45,173 nucleotides of DNA from Ignavibacteria bacterium. Lineage in GTDB: Bacteria; Bacteroidota; Ignavibacteria; Kapaibacteriales; Kapaibacteriaceae. The notes below the pieces were generated by a model. That model searched no databases. It saw only the letters and a list, made by a program, of their open reading frames with translations, and was not told the origin of the DNA. Below are positions 33,983-42,999 of the stretch, one piece after another; position 1 is the first letter of the stretch; the number at the start of each line of letters is the position of its first letter. The stretch spans positions 1 to 45,173 of the forward strand of contig CANMBE010000018.1 in the NCBI GenBank assembly GCA_947495975.1, written 5' to 3'. The position numbers and the translations under genes are program-made.

Positions 33983-34801
33983 ATGCTGAACTCGAACAAA
34001 ACTGAAACAAATGGCTTTCAAGAGAGCCTGACTGCGGCCATCGCCGCTGAACGCCGGGCACTGCTGGAGCATCGGCTTTACGGACGATTGCAGACGCTGG
34101 AACATCTGGCGGTGTTCATGGAGCACCATGTGTTTGCGGTGTGGGATTTTATGTCGCTCCTGAAGGCGCTACAGGTACACCAGACGTGTGTAAGCGTGCC
34201 CTGGCAGCCGCAGGGCAATGCGCAGGTGCGCCGCCTGGTGAATGAGATTGTGCTGGGTGAGGAAAGTGATCTGCTGCCAGAAGGCGGGGTGGCGAGCCAC
34301 TTTGAGCTGTATCTCCGTGCCATGCGCCAGGCCGGGGCAGACACGGCGCAGGTGGAACACTTTATCGCGTTGCTCCAATCCGGGCAGCCGGTGGCTGCGG
34401 CGCTGGAGCAAGCCGGTGTGCCGGCTGCAGTGGGGGCGTTCGTGCGGCATACGTTTGAGGTTATAGGGCGCGGGCGGGCGCATGAAATCGCCTCAGCCTT
34501 TACCTACGGGCGGGAGGATTTGATTCCGGAGATGTTTACGCAACTAGTGAATGGGCTAGAACGGCAATTCCCCGGCAAGCTGGCAACGCTGCGTTACTAC
34601 CTGGACCGGCACATTGAACTGGACGGTGAGGAGCATGGCGAAATGGGTCGCCAAATGGTGAGTCTGCTGTGCGAGGGAGACCCGCGCCGCGAGCAGGAGT
34701 CCACGCAGGCGGCGGTTGCAGCGCTGCAGTCACGAATATTGCTCTGGGATGGGATTGTCCTGGCGGTGGAACACGTGGATGAATCGGAGCTCATTGGTTG
34801 A
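33983..34801 (+). CDS. DUF3050 protein (heme-oxygenase-like fold), probably acquired
   Basis: 272 residues. DUF3050 motifs are clear: HLAVFMEHHVFAVWDFMSLL, then VNEIVLGEESDLLP and SHFELYLRAM, SAFTYGREDLIPEMF and RHIELDGEEHGEMG. The Glu/His and H-x3-D-x3-H pattern looks like the metal ligands of heme-oxygenase-like dimetal oxidases, so an iron oxidase or oxygenase role is inferred; no substrate is known. Base use is unlike the neighbours: by hand count 46 of 60 bases at 34381-34440 are G or C, against 26 of 60 at 35101-35160, and Leu is mostly CTG. I take it as horizontally transferred. It stands alone between two unrelated genes. Confidence 0.85.
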   Translation: MLNSNKTETNGFQESLTAAIAAERRALLEHRLYGRLQTLEHLAVFMEHHVFAVWDFMSLLKALQVHQTCVSVPWQPQGNAQVRRLVNEIVLGEESDLLPEGGVASHFELYLRAMRQAGADTAQVEHFIALLQSGQPVAAALEQAGVPAAVGAFVRHTFEVIGRGRAHEIASAFTYGREDLIPEMFTQLVNGLERQFPGKLATLRYYLDRHIELDGEEHGEMGRQMVSLLCEGDPRREQESTQAAVAALQSRILLWDGIVLAVEHVDESELIG

Positions 34802-34859
34802 ATCGCTGTATCTCCGTATCTCTCTATCTTGCGCCCTCACAATAGCATAAGAGGCAGTC

Positions 34860-35714
34860 ATGATGGACGCGAGAAACTTCAATCTCAATATCAATCCGCC
34901 GGCAAACCCAAAAAATATACTTCGGTATATCGTGATTGGATGTGTTGGCCTTTTCGTTCTCGTCGTAATCTTTAATATGTCAGTAACGATAAGTGGTGGA
35001 CAAGCCGGTGTGTTATTCCGCACCTTTAGTGGCGGTATTGACCGCGAGACAACATATGGTGAGGGCTTTCATATTGTTGCGCCGTGGAATGATATGATCG
35101 TCTATGAAGTACGTCAGCAAGAAGCAAAAGAGACAATGGCGGTGTTGTCATCTAATGGACTTGAGATATCTATAGATATTTCTGGATGGTTTCAGCCCCT
35201 TTACAGTAGACTTCCACAACTCCATCAAGAGAAGGGTCAAGAATATCTCGATCGAGTTGTTCGCCCATCACTGCGTTCTGCCACTCGAAGCGTGATCGGA
35301 CGTTATACACCAGAAGAAATCTATTCGTCAAAGCGTGATGCTATTCAGAACGAGATTTTCATTGAGACAAAGAAGATTCTCGATAAGCAATACGTGCAGC
35401 TTAATGAAGTTCTTGTGCGCGATATCACACTGCCGTCAACACTGAAGACAGCTATCGAGAACAAGCTTAAGCAAGAACAAGAATCACTTGAGTATGAGTT
35501 CAAACTTTCAAAAGCACAAAAGGAAGCTGAACGTCAACTCATTGATGCAGAAGGCAAAGCCCGAGCTAACCGCATCCTGAGTGCTTCGCTCACAGATATG
35601 ATCCTTCGCGAGAAAGGCATCGAAGCAACACTCGAACTTGCACGCTCTCCAAATGCCAAGATTGTTGTTGTGGGGAACAAGGATGGCATGCCGTTGATTT
35701 TGGGGAACCAGTGA
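34860..35714 (+). CDS. Prohibitin-family SPFH membrane protein
   Basis: 284 residues, typical for prohibitins. A single membrane helix lies at about 22-42 (RYIVIGCVGLFVLVVIF). The SPFH/Band 7 domain follows: TISGGQAGVLFRTFSGGIDR, then GEGFHIVAPWNDMIVYEVRQ, a region with VVRPSLRSATRSVIGRYTPE and a long C-terminal coiled coil (KLKQEQESLEYEFKLSKAQK). Known SPFH proteins form large ring-shaped membrane cages that control membrane proteases such as FtsH. FtsH is not in the window. ATG 34863 is an alternative start. The stop is 18 bases from the convergent BNR-protein stop. Confidence 0.9.
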   Translation: MMDARNFNLNINPPANPKNILRYIVIGCVGLFVLVVIFNMSVTISGGQAGVLFRTFSGGIDRETTYGEGFHIVAPWNDMIVYEVRQQEAKETMAVLSSNGLEISIDISGWFQPLYSRLPQLHQEKGQEYLDRVVRPSLRSATRSVIGRYTPEEIYSSKRDAIQNEIFIETKKILDKQYVQLNEVLVRDITLPSTLKTAIENKLKQEQESLEYEFKLSKAQKEAERQLIDAEGKARANRILSASLTDMILREKGIEATLELARSPNAKIVVVGNKDGMPLILGNQ

Positions 35715-35732
35715 TGGTAGTTAGTTGCGGAC

Positions 35733-37067
35733 CTAATGCGTATGTCTTATTGTGCACACGCCAAAGACATATCCACGCGCCAGGGGCAACGTGGATATTC
35801 GGCCGAGGTAGTCGTAAAACTGGGTGTATTGACACGGTTCGCGAGTGATGCTGTCCGCTTGAACATCTGAAGTGATATCAGTTCTGAATGAAACGATGTC
35901 ATTTGCACCTGATACATGCTCTTGCCACACTGCAAGGAATCCTGATCCATGCCATACAACACTCACACATGGGTTCATGAGATCTTGTGATGAAAGCATG
36001 GTGGGCATTGGCAACATTGAACGTTGCGCAAAGAAAACGCCGTTCGTACCATGCCACACAATGCCAACACTATCTCCGCTGGTGCTGGTTGCTACGATTG
36101 GATATTCGCCGTCCGCACCAATAGGCGAGTTGATGAGCATGTTCATTGGGGTATTCATCGAGCCCGATGGAAGCGCTGCATAGAAACAGCTTCCAGGTGA
36201 CGATGCATTACGAGCATCGCGCCATGTGATATGTAGGGTGCTTCGTGAATCGCACGCGATAGATGGACCCGTACCTGGACATCCGCCAATCATCCACGAT
36301 TCTGACTGAATGAGCACGGGTGTTGAAAATGTAACACCGTTATTGGTTGAGCGTGCAATGTGCACGTCTCTGCGATTCGCAATGTTTGATCGAAATGCTA
36401 CAACAACATCTCCGTTGTTAGCAATGATAACGTTCTGATTGCAACACTCACAACAACCGCCAAGCGTAAATCTGTCTACTCGCTCTTCCTTTGACCACGT
36501 TAGCCCACCATCTGTTGAGCGCACAAGAAAAATGTGTGTGTATGAATCAGGCATGGTGGCCAACACGGATATGAAGCTCACATAGAGATTGTTTTGTTTG
36601 TCGATTGCAATAGTGGCAAAGTCCTGCGGTCTTGCAGGGGGCTCTGCAGAAATGCGAACCGGCATGCTCCACGTTGCACCGAGGTCTGTAGATGACTGAT
36701 GATGAAGTGCATTGCCCCCTCCAACTATCATCTTCTCTACAAGCACGTGCATTACGCCATTGCCATCCATCACAACATACGGCTGACGTTGTAGGATGGC
36801 AGCACCAAAATCAGCCAGCACAACTTGTTTGGGTGTAGAGAATGTGATGCCTTTGTTATCAGAAACCGATACAAAATATTTTGCCTTTGTGCCTTCACGT
36901 TCGGCAAAAGTCAGAACAATGCGCCCATCAGGAGCAGTGGTCAACTTTGGAAGAACCCTACCAAGAGCTGCAACCTGTGAGAACACCGGAGTGCCTGCAT
37001 TTGCAATGAATGAGCTCTGCACGAGCATAAGGAGCAGAGCTAACGAGAGTAGGAGATATGTCTTCAT
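35733..37067 (-). CDS. Exported BNR/sialidase-fold protein with CCECC motif
   Basis: 444 residues with a signal peptide (KTYLLLSLALLLMLVQSSF). At least four Asp-box/BNR repeats are visible: SDNKGITF (69-76), STDLGATW (126-133), STDGGLTW (184-191) and STNNGVTF, which build a beta-propeller as in sialidases. The Arg triad and Tyr/Glu pair of true sialidases are not evident, so catalysis is doubtful. A cluster of cysteines, GGCCECCNQ (C205, C206, C208, C209), is in the middle of the propeller; related exported propellers carry a CDCC-type motif. I infer metal binding, probably copper, because the next genes upstream are a cupredoxin and a copper-type ATPase. Confidence 0.75.
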   Translation of the reverse strand: MKTYLLLSLALLLMLVQSSFIANAGTPVFSQVAALGRVLPKLTTAPDGRIVLTFAEREGTKAKYFVSVSDNKGITFSTPKQVVLADFGAAILQRQPYVVMDGNGVMHVLVEKMIVGGGNALHHQSSTDLGATWSMPVRISAEPPARPQDFATIAIDKQNNLYVSFISVLATMPDSYTHIFLVRSTDGGLTWSKEERVDRFTLGGCCECCNQNVIIANNGDVVVAFRSNIANRRDVHIARSTNNGVTFSTPVLIQSESWMIGGCPGTGPSIACDSRSTLHITWRDARNASSPGSCFYAALPSGSMNTPMNMLINSPIGADGEYPIVATSTSGDSVGIVWHGTNGVFFAQRSMLPMPTMLSSQDLMNPCVSVVWHGSGFLAVWQEHVSGANDIVSFRTDITSDVQADSITREPCQYTQFYDYLGRISTLPLARGYVFGVCTIRHTH

Positions 37068-37122
37068 TTTTCAAGATACTTTATTCGTGAAGAGCATGAC
37101 AAGCATTGTCTCGCTCAAGGCC

Positions 37123-37500
37123 TCATTCCACTATAATTGAGCCATGAAGCATATTCATTCCACACGCGAATTCAAACGTGCCAGCTGATGCAGGGGTGAA
37201 TTCGATAGAAGTCTTCTCATTCGGCGGCAACCCACGGCGAATACCATATTCGGGTATCACAATCTCTTCGCTACACGAGGATGTTTCACGTCGATCAAAG
37301 ATCAGTCGGACAGGTGTGCCGCGTTGAACTGTTACAACCGACGGACTATAGCCACCCTTTACAATGATGCTGAGTTCTTGCACACCACGTATGGTACGAG
37401 CCTGCATCGCAACGTCCTCTGATTTGAAAAGGAAGTAGACGGCAATAGCAACAATCATCCCTATGCCTGCAACGGTTACAATCCATTGTACAGTATCCAT
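37123..37500 (-). CDS. Membrane-anchored cupredoxin
   Basis: 125 residues from ATG 37500, four bases after the ATPase stop. One membrane helix is at about 6-26 (WIVTVAGIGMIVAIAVYFLF). The rest is a cupredoxin fold: GGYSPSVVTVQRGTPVRLIF, then FDRRETSSCSEEIVIPEYGI with C76 and EFTPASAGTFEFACGMNMLHG with C113, M117 and H119. This matches the 'SCSEEVVFP... CGMNM' cupredoxins found beside copper ATPases in many bacteria. I infer periplasmic copper binding, either as a chaperone for CopA-exported copper or as a sensor. A start at 37545 would overlap the ATPase and is less likely. Confidence 0.85.
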   Translation of the reverse strand: MDTVQWIVTVAGIGMIVAIAVYFLFKSEDVAMQARTIRGVQELSIIVKGGYSPSVVTVQRGTPVRLIFDRRETSSCSEEIVIPEYGIRRGLPPNEKTSIEFTPASAGTFEFACGMNMLHGSIIVE

Positions 37501-37504
37501 AACG

Positions 37505-39577
37505 CTATGCCTGATGAAAAGTAAAAGAGCGAAGACGAAGCGCATTTATCAAAACGCTGATTGAACTCAGGGCCATTGCTGCTGCGGCAAAACTGGGATT
37601 GAGAGACAAACCATAAGACGAATACAGTACGCCGGCCGCAAGAGGAATGCCGAGTAGGTTGTAGATGAAGGCAAAAAATAGATTCTGCTTGATGTTGCGC
37701 ATGGTTGCACGAGAAAGTTGCAGTGCGTGAGGTACACTTTGCAGATCACTGTTCATCAACGTGATGTCCGCGGCCTCCATTGCAACATCAGTGCCAGACC
37801 CCACGGCAATGCCAACATCGGCCTTCGCTAGCGCAGGCGCATCGTTAATACCGTCTCCCACCATTGCAACACGATTGCCGCTTTCTTGAAGGCGAGAAAT
37901 TATGTCAACCTTGTTATGAGGGAGTACATGAGCATATACCTCTTCAATGCCAACCGCCGCGGCAACTGCATCGGCCGTAGCCTGGGTATCACCTGTAAGG
38001 AGTGCTACACGAAGCCCCATATCCTTCAATAACTGTATTGCATGCTTCGACGTTGCGCGAAGTGTATCTGCAAGTGCAAAGGCAGCTACATGTTTATTGT
38101 TGAAGGCAACAAACAGCACTGTCTGAGCCGACTTCTGCCACTGATCTATACGTATCTGAAAGGGGGCTTCCACGGCTATGCTGTTAGTGTTAAGAAGTGC
38201 TTTGCTACCAATAAGAATACGATCTCCATTTACACTCGCTTCAATTCCAGCGCCAGGGTGCACAAGAATATTTGATACGTCAACAAGCGATGCGCCATTG
38301 GCCTGTGTATACATCGCTATTGCTTCTGCAAGTGGATGCTCGCTCTTTGACTCAATCGAGTGAATCGCAGAATACAGTGCAGCGCCGTCTACAGCATCGC
38401 TCACAATACTGTCTGTAACAGAGGGATTGCCAACAGTGATGGTGCCTGTTTTGTCGAGCACAACCATTGTTACCGTATGCGCTATCTCTAGAGCTTCTGC
38501 ATTGCGAATGAGAAGCCCTCTCTCAGTGCCTTTGCCAGTACCCACCATAATGGCGGTTGGTGTTGCAAGGCCAAGCGCGCAAGGACATGCAATGATGAGA
38601 ACAGAAACGAGATTGATAATCGCAGTGCTCAGCCGCGTTTCAACGGGTGAGACATCAAACCAAACAACGAACGTAGCAATTGCAATGATCATAACTGCGG
38701 GCACAAACCAGGAGCTGATTTTATCTGCGAGCTTCTGGATGGGCGCCTTACTAACCTGAGCTTGTTCTACCATGCGCACGATTTGTTGCAAGGTAGTATC
38801 CTTCCCCACGCGAATAGCAACAGCTGTGGCAGAACCAGTTCGATTTACGGTCCCTCCGATAAGTGTATCGCCATCTCTTTTTGCAACTGGAATACTTTCG
38901 CCAGTGATCATTGACTCGTCAACTATTGCAGTGCCACGTACAATACGTGCGTCTGTTGGAATACGCTCTCCCGGCCTCACTATAATTGTGTCTCCGAGTA
39001 CAACGTTGTTGATAGGAATGTCAACTTCCACTCCAACCCGCAGGACTCGAGCAGTTGTTGACTGCAGCCCAAGTAGCTTTCTCATTGCATCAGATGTCTG
39101 TCTCTTTGCACGTCCTTCAAGAACTTTTCCCAATGTGATCAGCGCAAGGATTGTAACCGTGGTATCAAAGTAGACGTGTGGGTGCTGACCAGCATCATGA
39201 AACAATCCAGGAAAGAGCGTTGCGGTGGCACTATAGATAAAGGCCGTTGATGTACCTACTGCAACAAGTGTATCCATCGTAGCAAGTCTGTGTTGTGCAG
39301 CACTCCACGCATCTACGATAAAGCCCCATCCAGCAAACCAGAATACTGGTAGGGTCAGGATGAGCTGCACGTAGTTCACAGAGTGTTCTGGAATGTATGC
39401 AAAAATGACAGGGAAAAACATTGCCATCCCTAGCACCATTGTTAATACCGCGAATGGTGCGATAATCCAAAGACGACGAACGAGATCTCTTTGGCCCGTT
39501 TCTCGGAAGTCTTCAGGCGTGTGACCCATATCTAGTGGCGTGCATGAGGAACAAACCGGTTCTACCGCAAATGACAT
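37505..39577 (-). CDS. copA: Cu(I)-translocating P1B-type ATPase
   Basis: 690 residues. All P-type ATPase motifs are present: TGES (225-228), the membrane metal site [12 protein letters not shown] with C331 and C333, the phosphorylated Asp in DKTGT (375-379), SEHPLAEAI and [17 protein letters not shown]. The late helices contain [12 protein letters not shown] and [13 protein letters not shown], the Tyr-Asn and Met-Ser-Ser residues of the P1B-1 copper class. There is no N-terminal HMA domain; instead a short CSSC (9-12) appears, which may take copper from a chaperone. It exports Cu(I) from the cytoplasm. An identical GGAGCACTTC leader to that of lysA precedes the ATG. The cupredoxin and BNR genes follow it. 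Confidence 0.92.
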   Translation of the reverse strand: MSFAVEPVCSSCTPLDMGHTPEDFRETGQRDLVRRLWIIAPFAVLTMVLGMAMFFPVIFAYIPEHSVNYVQLILTLPVFWFAGWGFIVDAWSAAQHRLATMDTLVAVGTSTAFIYSATATLFPGLFHDAGQHPHVYFDTTVTILALITLGKVLEGRAKRQTSDAMRKLLGLQSTTARVLRVGVEVDIPINNVVLGDTIIVRPGERIPTDARIVRGTAIVDESMITGESIPVAKRDGDTLIGGTVNRTGSATAVAIRVGKDTTLQQIVRMVEQAQVSKAPIQKLADKISSWFVPAVMIIAIATFVVWFDVSPVETRLSTAIINLVSVLIIACPCALGLATPTAIMVGTGKGTERGLLIRNAEALEIAHTVTMVVLDKTGTITVGNPSVTDSIVSDAVDGAALYSAIHSIESKSEHPLAEAIAMYTQANGASLVDVSNILVHPGAGIEASVNGDRILIGSKALLNTNSIAVEAPFQIRIDQWQKSAQTVLFVAFNNKHVAAFALADTLRATSKHAIQLLKDMGLRVALLTGDTQATADAVAAAVGIEEVYAHVLPHNKVDIISRLQESGNRVAMVGDGINDAPALAKADVGIAVGSGTDVAMEAADITLMNSDLQSVPHALQLSRATMRNIKQNLFFAFIYNLLGIPLAAGVLYSSYGLSLNPSFAAAAMALSSISVLINALRLRSFTFHQA

Positions 39578-39701
39578 TGAAGTGCTCCATGAATAACAGA
39601 TGTAATCTATCTAGGAGTCTGTAATGAAGCATTGCGAATCAACTTTTGGTGGTCACTTTGCGCGGAATGAGGTGGTCAGTACACTCATATTCCGGAACGA
39701 T

Positions 39702-40781
39702 TTACAGCGATACATCCACACTCAACACACTCTCCGTCCGCTGCTGTGTGTTGGGGCCGATTTCAATAAACGACCGACCATCAAATGCTGTGAGATACCG
39801 AACATCAGCGCGCACCATTAGCCATGGCAGAGGCTTGTATGATAGGGTAGCCGTGCAACCGCCGGCGGATAATGTGCGATATGGCAGAGGTGCGTTGAAC
39901 CTATCGTCAGCAAAGATTCCATCCGGATCAATGACAAACTCACCTCGGATTCCCATGAGCACAGCCGCAGACACATCTATGTATCCAGCTATAAAGCCAG
40001 ATACCATATGCTGTGCCGTGGCATTTGCGTCGGCCAACACAATGGCATAGTTGAATTCGCCGAGTATATGAACGGTAGACAGATGGAGCGTAGAAGCCAT
40101 GTTGATATACAGCTGTGTTCGGTTGAGTTGCTCAATCGTTTTGCGGCTTACAAACACGTTGCCAGAAATGATGTGCGTTGAGTCACGAAGCCATGTAAGA
40201 CCCGTCGTTAAGGCTGGCACTCCATCCTCGAGAGCATGTCCGTTAAATGCGGTAACAACATCAGCCTGAAACTCAAGTGCAGGTGATATGTTCCAGAGGT
40301 ACTTTACGCCACCGAAATAGTTGGGATCGAAAAAGCCAGGGAGGGATATGATGCCGCTATAGTTTTCCATAAGGATCATCGATTCAATGCCTACGTGCGA
40401 TGAGAACGTCCCGGCTTCGAGACGCATCGCGTCCGTGAGGTAAACGCCGATGTAGGCCTCCTGCAGCCAGTACAAGCTGCTCATCCATGACGCACGTGCG
40501 TAATCGCCTTCCTGCAGCGTAACAGAGCCATAGACAGCATCGTACCTGCCACGCACTGTACCCGAGATGATATTGAGACGCACACCATCCCGGGGCGACG
40601 ATCCAACGAGGTCGTGCATGCCGATGGACGAATTGGAGTTCGAATAGTGCGCTCCATAGACTCCAAGAGTCGCACCAACGTGCACCCACCGGGTGGCTGT
40701 GTCAATGATATCGGCTTTGACCGAAACGATGATTGTGCTGAGCAGACAGAAAACAACGCCTAAGCGAATGAGAGTTGTCAT
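39702..40781 (-). CDS. BBP2-like outer-membrane porin
   Basis: 359 residues with a signal peptide (TLIRLGVVFCLLSTIIVSVK). The mature protein is an alternating-strand barrel with motifs of the 'putative beta-barrel porin-2' family: LQEAYIGVYLTDAMRLEAGT, SSHVGIESMILMENYSGIIS and PGFFDPNYFGGVKYLW. The final strand, TESVLSVDVSL, ends hydrophobic rather than aromatic. Such porins carry solutes of unknown nature across the outer membrane. It lies upstream of copA on the same strand with a 124-base gap, and nine bases after the stop of the glycine-rich gene. A link to copper is by position only. Confidence 0.7.
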   Translation of the reverse strand: MTTLIRLGVVFCLLSTIIVSVKADIIDTATRWVHVGATLGVYGAHYSNSNSSIGMHDLVGSSPRDGVRLNIISGTVRGRYDAVYGSVTLQEGDYARASWMSSLYWLQEAYIGVYLTDAMRLEAGTFSSHVGIESMILMENYSGIISLPGFFDPNYFGGVKYLWNISPALEFQADVVTAFNGHALEDGVPALTTGLTWLRDSTHIISGNVFVSRKTIEQLNRTQLYINMASTLHLSTVHILGEFNYAIVLADANATAQHMVSGFIAGYIDVSAAVLMGIRGEFVIDPDGIFADDRFNAPLPYRTLSAGGCTATLSYKPLPWLMVRADVRYLTAFDGRSFIEIGPNTQQRTESVLSVDVSL

Positions 40782-40790
40782 GGTTCGATA

Positions 40791-42776
40791 CTACTGAGTG
40801 CAACAGATAATGGTTGATGTGATACCCTGCGATGAGCGCGCAATAACAGTATACACGCCTTGGGCAACGTTATGAGGTTGCAGCGTAACAGCGCCTCGCC
40901 ATTGACGATCGGCAAAGCGTTGGAACGTGGAACACTGTGTGGACGCTACGATGCTACCTTGGAGCGTTGCGATCAGAATATCAACAGGTTCATTCGACGC
41001 TGCTTCGACAGCAATATCTATTCCACCCCGTGATGCTACAGCAGACACACGGAGTGGCGTCCACATGCGCACGATGCGCAAGGGAAGTCCACACGCTCGG
41101 GTGACTACAATTCGTTCATCCGTTGGCCATGTGCATGATGGAATGCTATCAGGAAAGTTCACGGTTACCGTATGTCGAATGATGGACGTCGTGTCGTAAT
41201 GCAGCATGCCAAGCAGCGGGATGATTGCCGACGAAGACGAAGCGAGTTCAACTGTGAGCACCGTGGTGTCAGCAGCAGGTCGATCACAACGAATGCTCGT
41301 TAATGAGTCGAAATAGACCGAATCGATAAGCGGTAGCAGACTTGAGCCAATGAGTGTGATCTGGTGCGTGATGCGAAGCGGACAATTGAGAGATGTGTCG
41401 GTGGCCAACACAACGAGCGTGTCGATATCTCCTATACCAAGCTCGCTTGCATGAATGATCCGATGTGGTTGGACGCGGGAACAGAGCGGGAGCAATACTC
41501 CGCGCTCACCAGGCATCGCATTGAACGTTGCTGTTGGTCCGCCGTTGAGTCCGGACCCCCCGCCATCAAGCTCAAAGGTATATCCGCCAAGGCCACGTTG
41601 CAATAGCGAGGGTTCCAGAAGAACACGTCCACCACTACCACCACCGCCCGGACCATGTCCTCCTCCGCAGTTACCACCGCGTCCACCTCGCACTACTGCG
41701 CGCACGGGTACCACGATTTCGCATGCGTCAAGAACGATAGTTCCTCCTGCTCCACCACCACCAGCACCATCATTGTTAGCGACGCGAGCTTGACTCTCAC
41801 CATCAACGATTACACGGATCGTATCACCTTGGATGCGTGGTGCACGTAGCACAATAATGCCACCTCCAGCGACCCCATCAGTGCCAACGCCGTTGTTCTG
41901 ATGTGCACCTCCACCTCCACCGCCTGCGATCAAGCGATCGAACGTTGTATCCCGCACGGCACATCCAGCCATACCGTGCATGCCGAGTGGTAATCCACAA
42001 CTCCATTGGTCTCCACCACGTCCACCGGCGCCTCCGTTGCCCCCTCCACCACCCCCAGCATTGTGTGCATCGCCCCCTCCACCACCGGATGCCCAGGGAA
42101 TATGACCCGATACACATTGCGGATCTCGTATGACAAACGACTCACCCTTCTCGCCCGTGCGTCCACTCAACGCAGGATCACATGCCTGTGTGAGTGAACA
42201 AGTTCCTCCCTCGTCGGTAGATCGGCGCCCACCGCGATATCCGCGAGCGCTCGCATCAATCTGACTGCCATCAATGATGATGCAAGAGGTTGCCTGGAGT
42301 TCGATCACACCGCCACGACGTCCGTCCCACGCCTCACAGGTAAGCGTTGAGTCAACAGTAATCGTATCAGCACGGACAGGCACAACAATCTGATAGACAG
42401 CCGTTGGATCAACAGTGATACGCGTTGTGGGTTGAAGAATGACGGTCGAGTCGTTACGACTTATGACCCGCACGGGAACACGTGTTCCTGCTGCACCTGG
42501 TATGGTAATCGTCGGTTGTTCGGCGCTATCAATCACTGCACGAACCTGCATGCAGTATAACACGGCATCAAGTGTCGAATCAGGAAAGGTTGAGTCTACA
42601 ACAGCGCGGATGTACACGAAGCTCGGCGCATCCACAATACGAACAGGATAGCACTGCACCAGTGTGCCACGTACACGACGATGTGATTCACGACTACCAT
42701 CTTGTGCAAAACTCATGCCCATACTCATGCACATGAGCATCGAGATAATGCCTGTCCGAATATGAAAGATTTGCAT
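40791..42776 (-). CDS. Glycine-rich secreted protein with T9SS-type C-terminus
   Basis: 661 residues from ATG 42776 (MQIFHIRTGIISMLMCMSMG, signal peptide ending SFAQ); an in-frame ATG at 42917 would add 47 residues that do not look like a signal. Residues about 190-460 are very glycine-rich with runs such as SGGGGGDAHNAGGGGGGNGG and AGGGGGGAHQNNGVG, mixed with IELQATSCIIIDGS-type strands, like polymorphic 'glycine-rich adhesin' proteins. The last 85 residues (VDILIATLQGSIVAST, then GVYTVIARSSQGI) resemble a T9SS sorting domain. I infer a surface-exposed adhesin or matrix protein. The promoter box is at 42938-42945. Confidence 0.7.
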   Translation of the reverse strand: MQIFHIRTGIISMLMCMSMGMSFAQDGSRESHRRVRGTLVQCYPVRIVDAPSFVYIRAVVDSTFPDSTLDAVLYCMQVRAVIDSAEQPTITIPGAAGTRVPVRVISRNDSTVILQPTTRITVDPTAVYQIVVPVRADTITVDSTLTCEAWDGRRGGVIELQATSCIIIDGSQIDASARGYRGGRRSTDEGGTCSLTQACDPALSGRTGEKGESFVIRDPQCVSGHIPWASGGGGGDAHNAGGGGGGNGGAGGRGGDQWSCGLPLGMHGMAGCAVRDTTFDRLIAGGGGGGAHQNNGVGTDGVAGGGIIVLRAPRIQGDTIRVIVDGESQARVANNDGAGGGGAGGTIVLDACEIVVPVRAVVRGGRGGNCGGGHGPGGGGSGGRVLLEPSLLQRGLGGYTFELDGGGSGLNGGPTATFNAMPGERGVLLPLCSRVQPHRIIHASELGIGDIDTLVVLATDTSLNCPLRITHQITLIGSSLLPLIDSVYFDSLTSIRCDRPAADTTVLTVELASSSSAIIPLLGMLHYDTTSIIRHTVTVNFPDSIPSCTWPTDERIVVTRACGLPLRIVRMWTPLRVSAVASRGGIDIAVEAASNEPVDILIATLQGSIVASTQCSTFQRFADRQWRGAVTLQPHNVAQGVYTVIARSSQGITSTIICCTQ

Positions 42777-42937
42777 CACGATGGCGTGGATCTCGCGGAA
42801 GTAATGCAACGGTGTGATTCCGCCTGCTGCAACCCAATAACCCCAACAACAACGCAACTCACCAGTGTGATGTGTTGGATCCACATTATCGTCTATCCTG
42901 AAAAAATGACACGGCACCTAACAAAGTACTTACCAAC

Positions 42938-42945
42938 CAAACATA
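42938..42945 (-). promoter_or_regulatory. -7 promoter element (TATGTTTG) for the glycine-rich gene
   Basis: The - strand reads TATGTTTG, an exact TAnnTTTG. It predicts transcription start near 42932 and a leader of about 155 bases to ATG 42776, or only 15 bases to the less likely ATG 42917. Confidence 0.4.
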
Positions 42946-42962
42946 CATGATTAGTATTTATC

Positions 42963-42980
42963 GGGAGCAGGTCAGCTCCC
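42963..42980 (+). repeat. Small inverted repeat GGGAGC/GCTCCC
   Basis: GGGAGC (42963-42968) and GCTCCC (42975-42980) are a perfect 6-bp inverted repeat with a six-base loop. It lies directly before the T9SS-cargo gene that lacks a signal peptide, at a likely rearrangement edge. No T-run follows. Confidence 0.3.
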
Positions 42981-42999
42981 TGGGCAGCCCCCTGTCTAT

